In this document: piece after piece, positions 26,258 to 36,795 of the stretch
Numbering within the stretch: the first letter of the stretch is position 1
Layout: each line of letters begins with the position of its first letter
Assembly: GCA_001708385.1 (NCBI GenBank)
Contig: CP012388.1
Span: 1,550,001-1,614,000, forward strand
Direction of reading: 5' to 3'
From: Flavobacterium psychrophilum
GTDB lineage: Bacteria > Bacteroidota > Bacteroidia > Flavobacteriales > Flavobacteriaceae
DNA length: 64,000 nucleotides
Translations under genes and position numbers: made by a program
The notes under the pieces: generated by a model
Seen by the model: the letters and a program-made list of their open reading frames with translations, nothing else
Told to the model about the DNA's origin: nothing
Databases searched by the model: none

Positions 26258-27706
26258 ATGGAAAAGATTATTGAAGAAAACAAACAAGGCCAAAGCCTTG
26301 TATTAGAGCAAAAAGAAGGTAATACAAAAAAGCTTTTTATTGAAAGTTATGGCTGCCAGATGAATTTTTCTGATAGCGAAATTGTTGCTTCTATACTTGC
26401 TAACGAAGGTTTTAATACCACCCAAAACCTGGAAGAAGCCGACCTTGTACTGGTTAATACCTGTTCCATCCGTGATAAAGCGGAGCAGACAGTGCGCAAA
26501 AGGCTTGAAAAATATAATGCAGTAAAAAAAATAAATCCGGGAATGAAAGTTGGCGTTTTAGGCTGTATGGCCGAGCGTCTTAAAAGTCAGTTTCTGGAAC
26601 AGGAAAAAATTGTAGACATGGTTGTAGGCCCCGATGCCTACAAAGACCTGCCTAATCTTTTAAGAGAAGTTGAAGAAGGACGCGACGCAATAAACGTTAT
26701 CCTTTCTAAAGACGAAACTTATGGCGATGTTGCTCCCGTGCGACTAAACAGCAACGGCGTTACCGCTTTTGTTTCTATAACACGTGGTTGCGATAACATG
26801 TGTACTTTCTGTGTAGTTCCATTTACACGCGGACGTGAACGCAGCCGTGAACCACAAAGCATCATGGAAGAAATTACCGATCTGCATGCACGCGGCTTTA
26901 AAGAAGTTACACTTTTAGGTCAGAATGTAGACAGTTACCTTTGGTATGGTGGCGGATTGAAAAAAGACTATGAAAAAGCATCTGAAATGCAAAAAGCTAC
27001 TGCGGTAGATTTTGCTCAGCTCTTAGACATTGTTGCCAGAGCCTTCCCAAAAATGCGCTTTAGGTTTTCTACCTCAAATCCGCAGGATATGCACCTTGAA
27101 GTAATTGAAGTTATGGCCAAACACCATAATATTTGCAAATACATACACTTACCGGTACAAAGCGGAAGCACACGTATACTAAAAGAAATGAACCGTCAGC
27201 ATACGCGTGAGGAATACATGCAGCTGGTAGATAACATATACCGTATAATTCCTGAAATTTCACTTTCGCAGGATATGATCACCGGTTTCCCAACAGAAAC
27301 AGAGGAAGACCACCAGGATACACTTACGTTAATGGAACATTGCCAGTATGATTTTGGTTTTATGTTCGCTTATAGTGAAAGGCCGGGAACACTGGCTGCA
27401 AGAAAACTGGAAGATGATATTCCTGACGAAGTAAAAAACCGCAGGCTTACCGAAATTATTAACTTACAACAGCAAATGGCGCTTAAACGCACGCAGCGTT
27501 TTATAGGCCAGGTGGTGGAAGTGCTTATAGAAAAAGAATCGAAACGATCTGCCGCACACTGGAGCGGTCGTACATCGCAAAACACAACTGTTGTTTTCCC
27601 TAAAGGAGATTACAAACCGGGCGACTTTGTTAATGTGCTAACCAGTGATTGTACTACTTCTACTTTAATTGGTGAAGCATTAGGTTACTCCGAAATGCAA
27701 TCGTAA
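26258..27706 (+). CDS. miaB: tRNA-2-methylthio-N6-dimethylallyladenosine synthase
   Basis: The 482-residue radical-SAM methylthiotransferase adds methylthio to i6A37 of tRNA. Domains in order: N-terminal UPF0004 with three cysteines (YGCQMNFSDSE, NTCSIRDKA, LGCMAERLK), radical SAM with TRGCDNMCTFCVVPF (CxxxCxxC), and a C-terminal TRAM domain (from about residue 410). It heads the conserved flavobacterial series miaB, sigma-54 activator, lptE, TPR-like gene, secG. Confidence 0.97.
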   Translation: MEKIIEENKQGQSLVLEQKEGNTKKLFIESYGCQMNFSDSEIVASILANEGFNTTQNLEEADLVLVNTCSIRDKAEQTVRKRLEKYNAVKKINPGMKVGVLGCMAERLKSQFLEQEKIVDMVVGPDAYKDLPNLLREVEEGRDAINVILSKDETYGDVAPVRLNSNGVTAFVSITRGCDNMCTFCVVPFTRGRERSREPQSIMEEITDLHARGFKEVTLLGQNVDSYLWYGGGLKKDYEKASEMQKATAVDFAQLLDIVARAFPKMRFRFSTSNPQDMHLEVIEVMAKHHNICKYIHLPVQSGSTRILKEMNRQHTREEYMQLVDNIYRIIPEISLSQDMITGFPTETEEDHQDTLTLMEHCQYDFGFMFAYSERPGTLAARKLEDDIPDEVKNRRLTEIINLQQQMALKRTQRFIGQVVEVLIEKESKRSAAHWSGRTSQNTTVVFPKGDYKPGDFVNVLTSDCTTSTLIGEALGYSEMQS

Positions 27707-27761
27707 GTTTTGTTTTAAGTTTAAGGTTTAAAGTTCAGGTTCCTAAAAAGCGATAAAAATA

Positions 27762-29042
27762 ATGGAAAGCATACAAGCCATAAAACAGCGATTCGAGATT
27801 ATAGGGAACAACCCTAAGCTTAACCGTGCCGTAGAAAAAGCCATACAGGTTGCCCCTACCGATATTTCGGTATTGGTTACCGGAGAAAGCGGTGTAGGTA
27901 AAGAAAGTATTCCCAAAATTATCCATGCACTTTCGCACAGAAAGCATGGCAAGTATATAGCTGTTAACTGTGGCGCAATTCCCGAAGGAACTATTGACAG
28001 TGAGCTTTTCGGACACGAAAAGGGTGCTTTTACCGGCGCAACATCAACCCGTGAAGGTTACTTTGAAGTAGCCGACGGCGGTACCATTTTTCTTGATGAA
28101 GTAGGCGAATTGCCACTTACCACCCAGGTACGACTATTGCGTGTACTTGAAAATGGTGAGTTTATAAAAGTAGGTTCATCTCAGGTGCAAAAAACAAATG
28201 TGCGCATTGTAGCAGCTACAAACGTAAATATGTTTGACGCCATAGAAAAAGGAAAATTCAGGGAAGATCTTTACTATCGTTTAAGCACTGTAGAGATTAT
28301 GCTCCCGCCATTACGCGAAAGAAAAGAAGACATTCATTTATTATTCAGGAAGTTTTCATCAGATTTTGCGCATAAATATAAAATGCCACCTATTAAGCTT
28401 GATGATGATGCTGTAACGTTGTTGCAAAAATTCCGCTGGGGCGGAAATATTCGTCAACTTCGTAATGTAGCGGAGCAAATTAGTGTTTTAGAGGCTAACA
28501 GGAATATCACACTAGCTTCCCTTCGCTCCTATTTACCTGAAGAAGGCAGTAACCTTCCGGCAGTAGTAAGGGATAAAAAACCGGAAAGTGACTTTTCTAC
28601 CGAAAGGGAAATATTATACAAGGTGCTTTTTGACATGAAAAGTGACCTTAACGACCTGAAAAAGCTTACAATGGAACTGATGCAAAATGGCAACACGACC
28701 AAAGTACAGGAAAGCAACAAAGGGCTCATCCAAAAGATATATGGCTCGCAGAATGGAAGTCATGACGATTTTGAAGACCTGCCACGTACCGAAGTATTAG
28801 CTCCTCAAAAAGTAGCGCGCCCTGAACCTCCGGTTATTGAACACGAAGAAGAAGAGGATGATGATAATTATCTTTTTGCTGAAACGGTTGAGGAAGAAGA
28901 AACACTTCGTTTGGACGAAAAAGAAATAGAGCTTATTAAAAAAGCACTGGAACGTAATAAAGGAAAGCGTAAAGCTGCTGCCGATGAACTTGGAATATCC
29001 GAAAGGACTTTGTACAGAAAAATTAAACAATACGATTTATAG
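27762..29042 (+). CDS. Sigma-54-type activator without receiver domain
   Basis: The 426-residue protein has an AAA+ domain starting near its N-terminus: Walker A GESGVGKES, the sigma-54-contacting loop GAFTGA, Walker B GGTIFLDEVGEL and REDLYYRL. A Fis-type helix-turn-helix (KGKRKAAADELGISERTLYRKIKQY) ends it. Between them is a charged linker (about 270-375) rich in Asp/Glu. There is no N-terminal receiver, GAF or PAS domain, so control of its ATPase must come from elsewhere. It lies 55 nt after miaB and just before lptE. Confidence 0.92.
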   Translation: MESIQAIKQRFEIIGNNPKLNRAVEKAIQVAPTDISVLVTGESGVGKESIPKIIHALSHRKHGKYIAVNCGAIPEGTIDSELFGHEKGAFTGATSTREGYFEVADGGTIFLDEVGELPLTTQVRLLRVLENGEFIKVGSSQVQKTNVRIVAATNVNMFDAIEKGKFREDLYYRLSTVEIMLPPLRERKEDIHLLFRKFSSDFAHKYKMPPIKLDDDAVTLLQKFRWGGNIRQLRNVAEQISVLEANRNITLASLRSYLPEEGSNLPAVVRDKKPESDFSTEREILYKVLFDMKSDLNDLKKLTMELMQNGNTTKVQESNKGLIQKIYGSQNGSHDDFEDLPRTEVLAPQKVARPEPPVIEHEEEEDDDNYLFAETVEEEETLRLDEKEIELIKKALERNKGKRKAAADELGISERTLYRKIKQYDL

Positions 29043-29046
29043 CACA

Positions 29047-29565
29047 ATGAAAGCTATTATGAAACATATAAAAATTATTACACTTTTTGCCATACTGCTT
29101 ACTTTTAGCGGTTGCGGTGTAAGCTACAATTTTACAGGTGCAAAACCGGTAAATGCCAAAACATTCCAGGTAAATTACTTTCAGAATAATGCCGATGTTA
29201 TTGAACCCGGTATTGACCTTACCTTTACAAGGGCATTGCAGGATCTTATTCAGAACCAGACTAACCTTAGCCTTACAAATTCGGGAGGAGAACTGGTATA
29301 TGAAGGAGAGATTACACAGTACCGTATATCGCCAATGACAGCGACAGCCGATCAGCGTGCTGCACAAAACAGGCTGAGCATTACCGTAAATGTGAGGTTT
29401 ACCAACAAAAACAAAGAAGAAGACGATTTTGAAAAGCCGTTTAGTTTTTACTATGATTTTAGCGGTAATGACCTTCCTACAGGCGGTGTATTAAGAGATG
29501 CCCTTGATGATATTTTTGAAAGGATAACACAGGATATATTTAACGAATCGCTGGCCAAATGGTAG
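29047..29565 (+). CDS. lptE: LPS assembly lipoprotein LptE-like
   Basis: The 172-residue lipoprotein has a signal peptide ending LLTFSGCGVSYNF; the cysteine is the lipidation site. The rest matches the Bacteroidota LptE family (YNFTGAKP, LVYEGEITQYRISPM, RLSITVNVRFTN), which holds LptD in the outer membrane for lipopolysaccharide insertion. ATG 29047 is 4 nt after the stop of the activator gene; an internal ATG at 29059 is an alternative start. Confidence 0.88.
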   Translation: MKAIMKHIKIITLFAILLTFSGCGVSYNFTGAKPVNAKTFQVNYFQNNADVIEPGIDLTFTRALQDLIQNQTNLSLTNSGGELVYEGEITQYRISPMTATADQRAAQNRLSITVNVRFTNKNKEEDDFEKPFSFYYDFSGNDLPTGGVLRDALDDIFERITQDIFNESLAKW

Positions 29566-29590
29566 AACAAGTATTCAGTCGGCAGTCAGC

Positions 29591-29623
29591 CACTGAACAC
29601 TGAACACTTAAAAAACTGAACAC
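29591..29623 (+). repeat. ACTGAACAC repeats abutting the next start codon
   Basis: Two joined units (29592-29607) and a third copy ACTGAACAC at 29615-29623 are separated by a short A-rich stretch. The third copy contains the putative CTG start codon (29616) of the following gene. The same unit occurs before hutU at 9947-9983. Confidence 0.75.
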
Positions 29624-30683
29624 AAAAGACTACACATACCTGCTTAACAAGCCTTATTCGCTAAACGAAAGGCAGACGGCCGAACTGGAGAAAATCCTTT
29701 CGGAATTTCCGTTCCTGCAAAGTGCGCGCGCCATTTACCTTAAAGGTCTTTACAATCAGGACAGTTTTAGGTACAATACCGAACTAAAGAAAACCGCAGC
29801 ATATACCACAGACCGATCTGTTCTTTTTGACTTTATTACTTCAGAGCAGTTTCAGAGTGTCGATAAAGATGCGTTTATAGAAAATGAAAAAGCAGTACAG
29901 TCTATCGCTGTCAATGATAGTGAAGTACTGGAAGCTGAACCGGAGATAGTTGAAGTTCCGGCGCCTCAACCTGCAGAACAAGTTGCAGTCGTTGATAAAC
30001 TTGAAGAATCGATAAAGCAATCGATAAAAGCCGTAGAAGAACCAAAACCATCAGAGCCTTCCTTTTCTACAGATACAGACACAAAACTGGAAGAATCTAT
30101 AAAAAAGTCTATCGAAGCTGTCGGGGAAAATAAACAGGATGAGCCAGAATTACTGTCGGCTACCCAGGAAAAACCGCAGGTAAATTCAGTAGCGACTACC
30201 AAACCGGAAGAAGTTGCTGAAGAAACAGCACAAAAACTGGAAATTGGCAAACCTCTGGAGTTTAGCAAACAGGAAACGCACTCTTTTGCCGAATGGCTGA
30301 AATTATCTAAACTTACGCCGATAAATCGTGAGGAGGAAATGCCTGAAGTGCCCAAAAAAGAAGAAAAAACGCCCGAAATTAAAGAACCGATAAGCAAAAA
30401 AATGGAATTAATTGATAAATTTATCGAGACAAATCCTAAGATTGCTCCGGTTAAAAATTCGCCGCAAAGCCCCGTAAACATTGAGCGAAGCACACAAGAC
30501 AACTCTATGCTTATGACCGAAACACTGGCACGTGTTTACCTTGAACAAAAAAAATACAGCAAAGCAATACAGGCATATCAAATTTTAATTTTGAAATATC
30601 CGGAAAAAAGTGTTTTCTTTGCAGACCGTATTTCAGATATAAAGATAATTCAACAAAATAACAATTTAAAGAACGATGCTTAA
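29616..30683 (+). CDS. TPR-like protein, apparently starting at CTG
   Basis: The frame encodes about 355 residues. The N-terminal domain (NTKDYTYLLNKPYSLNE, FPFLQSARAIYLKGLYNQDSF, TTDRSVLFDFITSEQF) matches a conserved flavobacterial protein of this locus whose homologues begin Met-Asn-Thr. Here the codon before Asn-Thr is CTG and the only upstream in-frame alternative is a stop (TGA 29601), with no ATG until 30339. The middle is acidic with a duplicated KLEESIKxSI segment; a TPR-like helix pair ends it (ARVYLEQKKYSKAIQAYQIL). It overlaps secG by 8 nt. Exact function unknown. Confidence 0.8.
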   Translation: MNTKDYTYLLNKPYSLNERQTAELEKILSEFPFLQSARAIYLKGLYNQDSFRYNTELKKTAAYTTDRSVLFDFITSEQFQSVDKDAFIENEKAVQSIAVNDSEVLEAEPEIVEVPAPQPAEQVAVVDKLEESIKQSIKAVEEPKPSEPSFSTDTDTKLEESIKKSIEAVGENKQDEPELLSATQEKPQVNSVATTKPEEVAEETAQKLEIGKPLEFSKQETHSFAEWLKLSKLTPINREEEMPEVPKKEEKTPEIKEPISKKMELIDKFIETNPKIAPVKNSPQSPVNIERSTQDNSMLMTETLARVYLEQKKYSKAIQAYQILILKYPEKSVFFADRISDIKIIQQNNNLKNDA

Positions 30684-31062
30684 CTTTTCAATTTTTCTGA
30701 TACTTATAACGATAGTAAGCTTTTTGCTTGTAGTGGTAATTATGGTTCAAAACCCTAAAGGTGGAGGTCTATCTTCAAGCATTGGCGGATCCCAAATGAT
30801 GGGCGGCGTTCAAAAAACAACTGATTTCCTTGACAAGAGTACATGGACACTTGCTACTATATTGGTTGCACTTATCCTTTTATCAAGCCTTAGCTTCTCT
30901 TCGTTAGGAGACAATGATTCATTTATTGATGAGTCTGCAGTACCTGCAGCGGCTCCCGCTACACCGGCAGCAACAACTCCTGCAAACGGTACGGCTGCTC
31001 CGGCAGCACAGCCAGCAACGACACCGGTAACTCCGGCTCCTGCGGCACAACCACAAAATTAA
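30676..31062 (+). CDS. secG: Preprotein translocase subunit SecG
   Basis: The 128-residue protein has two membrane helices (about residues 4-22 and 54-74) flanking the conserved QNPKGGGLSSSIGGSQMMGG loop, the SecG hallmark. It is part of SecYEG in the inner membrane. The last 40 residues form an Ala/Pro/Thr-rich tail not needed in classical SecG. The start overlaps the end of the previous gene by 8 nt, indicating translational coupling. Confidence 0.95.
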   Translation: MLNFSIFLILITIVSFLLVVVIMVQNPKGGGLSSSIGGSQMMGGVQKTTDFLDKSTWTLATILVALILLSSLSFSSLGDNDSFIDESAVPAAAPATPAATTPANGTAAPAAQPATTPVTPAPAAQPQN

Positions 31063-31087
31063 TTTCTTCGTAAATAACGATATTAAA

Positions 31088-31120
31088 AATGCCAGCATCT
31101 TTAAGCTGGCATTTTTTTTT
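31088..31120 (+). terminator. Terminator of the miaB-secG series
   Basis: AATGCCAGC (31088-31096) pairs with GCTGGCATT (31105-31113), followed by a long T-run. It separates secG from groES. Confidence 0.9.
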
Positions 31121-31217
31121 ACATATCCTGCAAATTTGTCAGACAACAGATGACTGGCATAATTTCTGAAAAACTTAAAACATCAATTTTAATAACAAAC
31201 AAAAAAATAATAGTAAT

Positions 31218-31493
31218 ATGGCTTTAAACATTAAACCTCTTTCAGACCGTGTACTTATTGAGCCGGTAGCTGCAGAAACACAGACTGCATCCGGAATATT
31301 TATTCCTGATACTGCTAAAGAAAAACCGCAAAAAGGTATTGTAGTAGCTGTTGGCAATGGCACAAAAGACCATGACATGACCGTTAAAGTAGGTGACACT
31401 GTTTTATATGGTAAATATGCTGGTACTGAATTAAAATTTGAAGGTAAAGATTACCTTATCATGAAGGAAGAAGAAATCTTCGCTATCATCTAA
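31218..31493 (+). CDS. groES: Co-chaperonin GroES
   Basis: The 91-residue protein is a full-length Gro[36 protein letters not shown] contains the mobile-loop region, and [22 protein letters not shown] the conserved C-terminal part. It caps the GroEL cage in the cytoplasm. groEL follows after 42 nt as one operon. The spacer upstream (31121-31217) should hold the heat-shock promoter, but I see no clear consensus box. Confidence 0.98.
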   Translation: MALNIKPLSDRVLIEPVAAETQTASGIFIPDTAKEKPQKGIVVAVGNGTKDHDMTVKVGDTVLYGKYAGTELKFEGKDYLIMKEEEIFAII

Positions 31494-31508
31494 TTTTACG
31501 TTTAATAA

Positions 31509-33167
<1,659 letters not shown>

Positions 33168-33189
33168 TTCATTTTAAATCAATCATATT

Positions 33190-33220
33190 AAAAGGAGCGT
33201 TTTTCAACGCTCCTTTTTTT
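33190..33220 (+). terminator. Terminator of groESL
   Basis: AAAGGAGCGTT and AACGCTCCTTT form an 11-bp stem with a tiny loop and a T-run, 23 nt after groEL. Confidence 0.92.
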
Positions 33221-33430
33221 ATATATAACATTTAACATCTAAATATGGTTTTCCGTAAACAGATTATAACATAAAAATTATATTTTTATAACATATATTT
33301 TGAAAGAAAAATTGTACCAGCCAATGCCAACCATGAAAAAAAATTTAAATTATCAATACTAATAGTATGTAATCAACAGTTAATCTTTACTGTATCAAAA
33401 AGAGATTCAGACCAACCACCAATCTACCTT

Positions 33431-35800
33431 ATGAAAAAAAATTATACAGCCATACAACTGGTAACCTTACTTCTATTCATTACCGCTGCCAGCGCCCAAA
33501 GCAAAAGCGATGCGATAATGAAATCTGTTACCGATTATTTCACTATGGAACGCGAGAACATTCACGTACAATTTGACAAAAATGTTTTTATGACGAATGA
33601 AAGCATTTGGTTTAAGGGATATGTATTTCACCGTAAAAAGAACATCCCTTTCTTTAACACCATTAATGTTTTTGGAAGCCTGATGGATGCAGATGGCAAA
33701 ATTTTAGAAACACAACTCATTTATGGTAACATAGGAAGTTTTACTGGAACCTTTAATCTGGGTAATAAATTTAAATCCGGAAAGTACTATGTTCAGTTTT
33801 ATACCAACTGGATGAATAACTTCATCGAAGACGAATCTGCTGTTTATGAAATTGCCATTGTGAATCCGGCTGAAGGCGCAGGAACAGCTTTGGCTAAGGC
33901 AGATCCTTCTAAAATAACTTTTGATTTGACTCCTGAAGGCGGCACAATGTTAAGCGGCACTGCCAATACTATTGGTGTGCACGTTGCCGATTGTAACAAT
34001 AATCCTATTCCAATAACTACAATAGATATTGTAGATTCATCTGGTAAAGAAATTAAGAAAGTCCAGATAAACAAATTAGGGTATGGCAAGCTAGACCTTC
34101 CCGCCAACACTCCCCAGGGATACAAAGCTGTTTTATATTTAGGCGATAAAAAACACGAAAAAGCATTACCTGCAACAGCTTATAGTGGTATCTCTCTTGA
34201 GGTTAACAATTATGCCATAGCTGACAAGACAATAATTAAGGTAAAAACCAACAAATCTACATTAGATTCATTTGGCATCAACCCGTTATATATGCTTATC
34301 CATCAGGATGAAAAAGCCCTGGTTTTAGAACTTGACCTTAATAATGCGAAACTGGAGCAATCTTTAGTTATACCTAATACAGATTTTGCTCCCGGAATGA
34401 ATACAATCAGGATATTAGACAACAATCTGTCACAACTGGGAGAAAGACTATTTTTTAACTATCCTAAAACGGGTTTAAATGCTGATATTACTAAAGCTGG
34501 CGAAACTACAGAGAGGCTACAGTACACCGGAAAAGTAAATTACCCCAATATGAACCTTAGCATATCTGTATTACCGGAAAACACGATAAGCTTTGACGAC
34601 ACAAACGATATTTATGGTTCCTTTTATCTGTTGCCTTACCTACAGAGCAGGCAGAAAGCATCGGGAAGACATTATTTTACTACACTTGCAAAAAATAAAC
34701 TTTACGAACTGGATCTTTTCCTTTTAAGCCAAAAAAGCAAATATCAGTGGATAAATATTAAACAAAATCCACCGAAGAGCAGCTATTTATTTGATATGGG
34801 ATTAACTCTGAAAGGTTCATTGCCAAAAAATATAGATGGTAAAAATGCAAGGGTAAGGCTATATTCACTTACATCGGGTATAGATGAAACCACAGTAGTT
34901 GATGACAATAAAGAGTTTACGTTTAAAAATCTTATCATCACAGATTCTTCTTATGTTAATTTCACGCTGCTCAAAAAGGGAGAAAAGCCAAAAGAGCTTA
35001 CACTAGCCCCGCAGTTATTTAATGCTAGTACTAAGTATAACAAGCCCTATAAACCGGAACCTCATTTCTATGCCCCTCAAAATGTAAATGACGACTTTAA
35101 AAAACCAAATATTTACAACGAGACTATTGAATTGGATGAAGTTGAAATAAAAGGTACGGTTAATGCCCTTAAATATGCCAATAGTTTTGGAAATGGAGAT
35201 TTACAAGGCTATAAAATAGATAGAGATAAAGCCAACAGCTACCAAAATTTGTTGCAATTTATTAAAACGTATGGTGGCTTTTATATTATAGATGATAACC
35301 AAACCAGTGAGTTAAAAATTTATGCCCGCACGAGAAACAGTATCAATGCAGCTCAAAGTGGGCCTATTATAATTCTTGACAACGTTCAGCTTAGAGATTA
35401 TAGCATGCTAAATGTAATTTTGATGAACGAAGTTGATGAAATTTATATGAGTTCTACCAAAATGGTTCCATCGGTAAATAACTATATGGGTATGATTAAG
35501 ATCTACCTAAAAAAAGGCGTTTCGGTAAACGGAAAAGGCAGCTCAACACCTAATATCGTTATCAAAAATGCCTTTGAAGTAGCTAAACGCTTTCAGAATG
35601 TCACCTACAATATAGTTGATGACAAAGGCTTTGAAAACTTCGGCGTTATAGACTGGGAACCTTCTATAATGACAAATGAGAACGGGGAATTTAAATTTTC
35701 GATACCAAAAATATCTTCGAAACCGCTCAAAGTACTTATTGAGGGCTTTAGCGCCGATGGTAAGTTAATATCAGAGATTAAGACTATCAATCCTAAATAA
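33431..35800 (+). CDS. Large exported protein with MG2-like N-terminus and TonB-plug-like domain
   Basis: The 789-residue protein has a signal peptide (residues 1-22, ending SAQS), then MERENIHVQFDKNVFMTNESIWFKGYV, a pattern seen in alpha-2-macroglobulin-like MG2 domains of Bacteroidota exported proteins. Later parts (about 570-700) resemble a TonB-receptor plug: LDEVEIKGTVNALKYANSFG and GPIIILDNVQLRDYSMLNVILMNEVDEIYMSS. A beta domain ends it. No barrel follows, so it cannot be a channel. It is probably a periplasmic or outer-membrane-associated scaffold. The gene stands alone with its own terminator. Confidence 0.72.
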   Translation: MKKNYTAIQLVTLLLFITAASAQSKSDAIMKSVTDYFTMERENIHVQFDKNVFMTNESIWFKGYVFHRKKNIPFFNTINVFGSLMDADGKILETQLIYGNIGSFTGTFNLGNKFKSGKYYVQFYTNWMNNFIEDESAVYEIAIVNPAEGAGTALAKADPSKITFDLTPEGGTMLSGTANTIGVHVADCNNNPIPITTIDIVDSSGKEIKKVQINKLGYGKLDLPANTPQGYKAVLYLGDKKHEKALPATAYSGISLEVNNYAIADKTIIKVKTNKSTLDSFGINPLYMLIHQDEKALVLELDLNNAKLEQSLVIPNTDFAPGMNTIRILDNNLSQLGERLFFNYPKTGLNADITKAGETTERLQYTGKVNYPNMNLSISVLPENTISFDDTNDIYGSFYLLPYLQSRQKASGRHYFTTLAKNKLYELDLFLLSQKSKYQWINIKQNPPKSSYLFDMGLTLKGSLPKNIDGKNARVRLYSLTSGIDETTVVDDNKEFTFKNLIITDSSYVNFTLLKKGEKPKELTLAPQLFNASTKYNKPYKPEPHFYAPQNVNDDFKKPNIYNETIELDEVEIKGTVNALKYANSFGNGDLQGYKIDRDKANSYQNLLQFIKTYGGFYIIDDNQTSELKIYARTRNSINAAQSGPIIILDNVQLRDYSMLNVILMNEVDEIYMSSTKMVPSVNNYMGMIKIYLKKGVSVNGKGSSTPNIVIKNAFEVAKRFQNVTYNIVDDKGFENFGVIDWEPSIMTNENGEFKFSIPKISSKPLKVLIEGFSADGKLISEIKTINPK

Positions 35801-35804
35801 CAAC

Positions 35805-35836
35805 AAAACCCCAACGCTTAAACGTTGGGGTTTTTA
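35805..35836 (+). terminator. Terminator of the MG2/plug protein gene
   Basis: AAAACCCCAACG (35805-35816) pairs with CGTTGGGGTTTT (35823-35834) and is followed by T. It lies 4 nt after the stop codon. Confidence 0.92.
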
Positions 35837-36075
35837 CATAATAACCAAATCTAAATCTAACTAAAAACGCTGATACTGTGCTACCACAGCATTAATCCAA
35901 ATAAATACTAAAATTCTGGTTGCATCACGCAGTAACGCCCGGGTTAAGAAAATTATCTTAGAATTACTTCAAAGCTATCTTCATGTTTGCAGGATTTGGA
36001 GTTGTAGCAGGAACGTCAGGCGTTACCGGTGGCGCAATATAAAATGTAAATGATAAATTTTTTACGATTAAAAAA
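35837..36075. other. Gene-poor spacer with a possible coding remnant
   Basis: No convincing gene is seen. On the minus strand, a frame ending at TAA 35966-35964 reads IAPPVTPDVPATTPNPANM and a few more residues, with proline/threonine bias like an exported protein tail, but it has no ATG and enters the adjacent terminator hairpin. It may be a decayed gene end. Confidence 0.25.
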
Positions 36076-36119
36076 ATGGAGTGCCGGCATACAAACAGGC
36101 AGGATGCGTCCGGCACTCC
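36073..36119 (-). terminator. Terminator facing the minus strand
   Basis: GGAGTGCCGG and CCGGCACTCC are 10-nt perfect arms (36078-36087 and 36110-36119) with a 22-nt loop that can extend by GCAT/ATGC pairing. On the minus strand the stem is followed by ATTTTTTT, so it can end the small exported-protein gene at 36290-36661. Confidence 0.65.
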
Positions 36120-36289
36120 GGGCAATTAACACAATTTATTTTTCTTAATCATTTTACTGTTAGTAGTAATGCAACATTTACCGATAAGACTGTGATGCTG
36201 TATGACGTTCAAATATTATTTACCCGTCAAAATCTATTATTCGGTAAACAAAAGGATATAATCAACAATCCGGCGATGGAATTATTGAA

Positions 36290-36661
36290 CTATGCAAGAT
36301 GGAATTTCCAGTTACAATACAAATCATAAAGTGTATCGCTGTGCGATTGCTGATTTATATTAACCTTAGGAAACTGATATTTTTTATGGAAGCTGAAAAC
36401 TATTTTAGAAGCAAAATCTCCGAAGATTGCAATATCTGCATCGTCAGGATCGAAACCTCTGTCAAGGCTATCGAAAAGGCCTGAATCTGAATCATCATCT
36501 GAAATTGCAGTAAGATGACATTTTGAACTAGCGTCCAGATGTACAATTTCTGTTCTATCTAAACTATGATGTGTCGCAGCCGCAACATTAGTAACTAAAG
36601 CCGTTTTAAGAAACAGCATGACTAGCCAAAAGGTATAAAGACCTTTATTTTTACCAATCAT
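36290..36661 (-). CDS. Small exported His/Asp-rich protein of unknown family
   Basis: I do not recognise a family. The 123-residue product has a signal peptide (MIGKNKGLYTFWLVMLFL to about VAAA, residue 28), then HHSLDRTEIVHLD and an acidic stretch SDDDSDSGLFDSLDRGFDPDDADIAIF that could bind divalent metal. ATG 36661 is preferred; the longer frame would use GTG 36679. It lies behind the HMA gene's terminator, so it is probably transcribed on its own, although near the metal operon. Confidence 0.55.
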   Translation of the reverse strand: MIGKNKGLYTFWLVMLFLKTALVTNVAAATHHSLDRTEIVHLDASSKCHLTAISDDDSDSGLFDSLDRGFDPDDADIAIFGDFASKIVFSFHKKYQFPKVNINQQSHSDTLYDLYCNWKFHLA

Positions 36662-36754
36662 TTTTCTTATTACTTTCACCTACATTAGAAATTTTAATGT
36701 TACAAAGTTTGCGAATTTATTTTACAAAATGGCATTTACCAATCATAAAATTTA

Positions 36755-36784
36755 TAAAAAATCCCGAAAATTTCTTTTCGGGAT
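36755..36784 (-). terminator. Terminator of the metal-uptake operon
   Basis: On the minus strand ATCCCGAAAA pairs with TTTTCGGGAT around a 4-nt loop and is followed by a T-run. It is 12 nt beyond the HMA gene's stop codon. Confidence 0.9.
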
Positions 36785-36795
36785 CTGTTCATGTT

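Noticed and set aside
31150-31175. Possible sigma-54 promoter before groES (CTGGCA followed by TTTCTG)
   Set aside because: The -12 GC element is missing and spacing is wrong, so only half of the consensus is present.
35964-36125. Minus-strand open frame ending APPVTPDVPATT...
   Set aside because: No start codon, passes through a terminator hairpin, and too short to identify; kept only as a possible remnant.
36081-36329. Plus-strand ORF of 82 codons
   Set aside because: It starts inside the minus-strand terminator hairpin and runs into the 3' end of the exported protein gene; composition is not protein-like.
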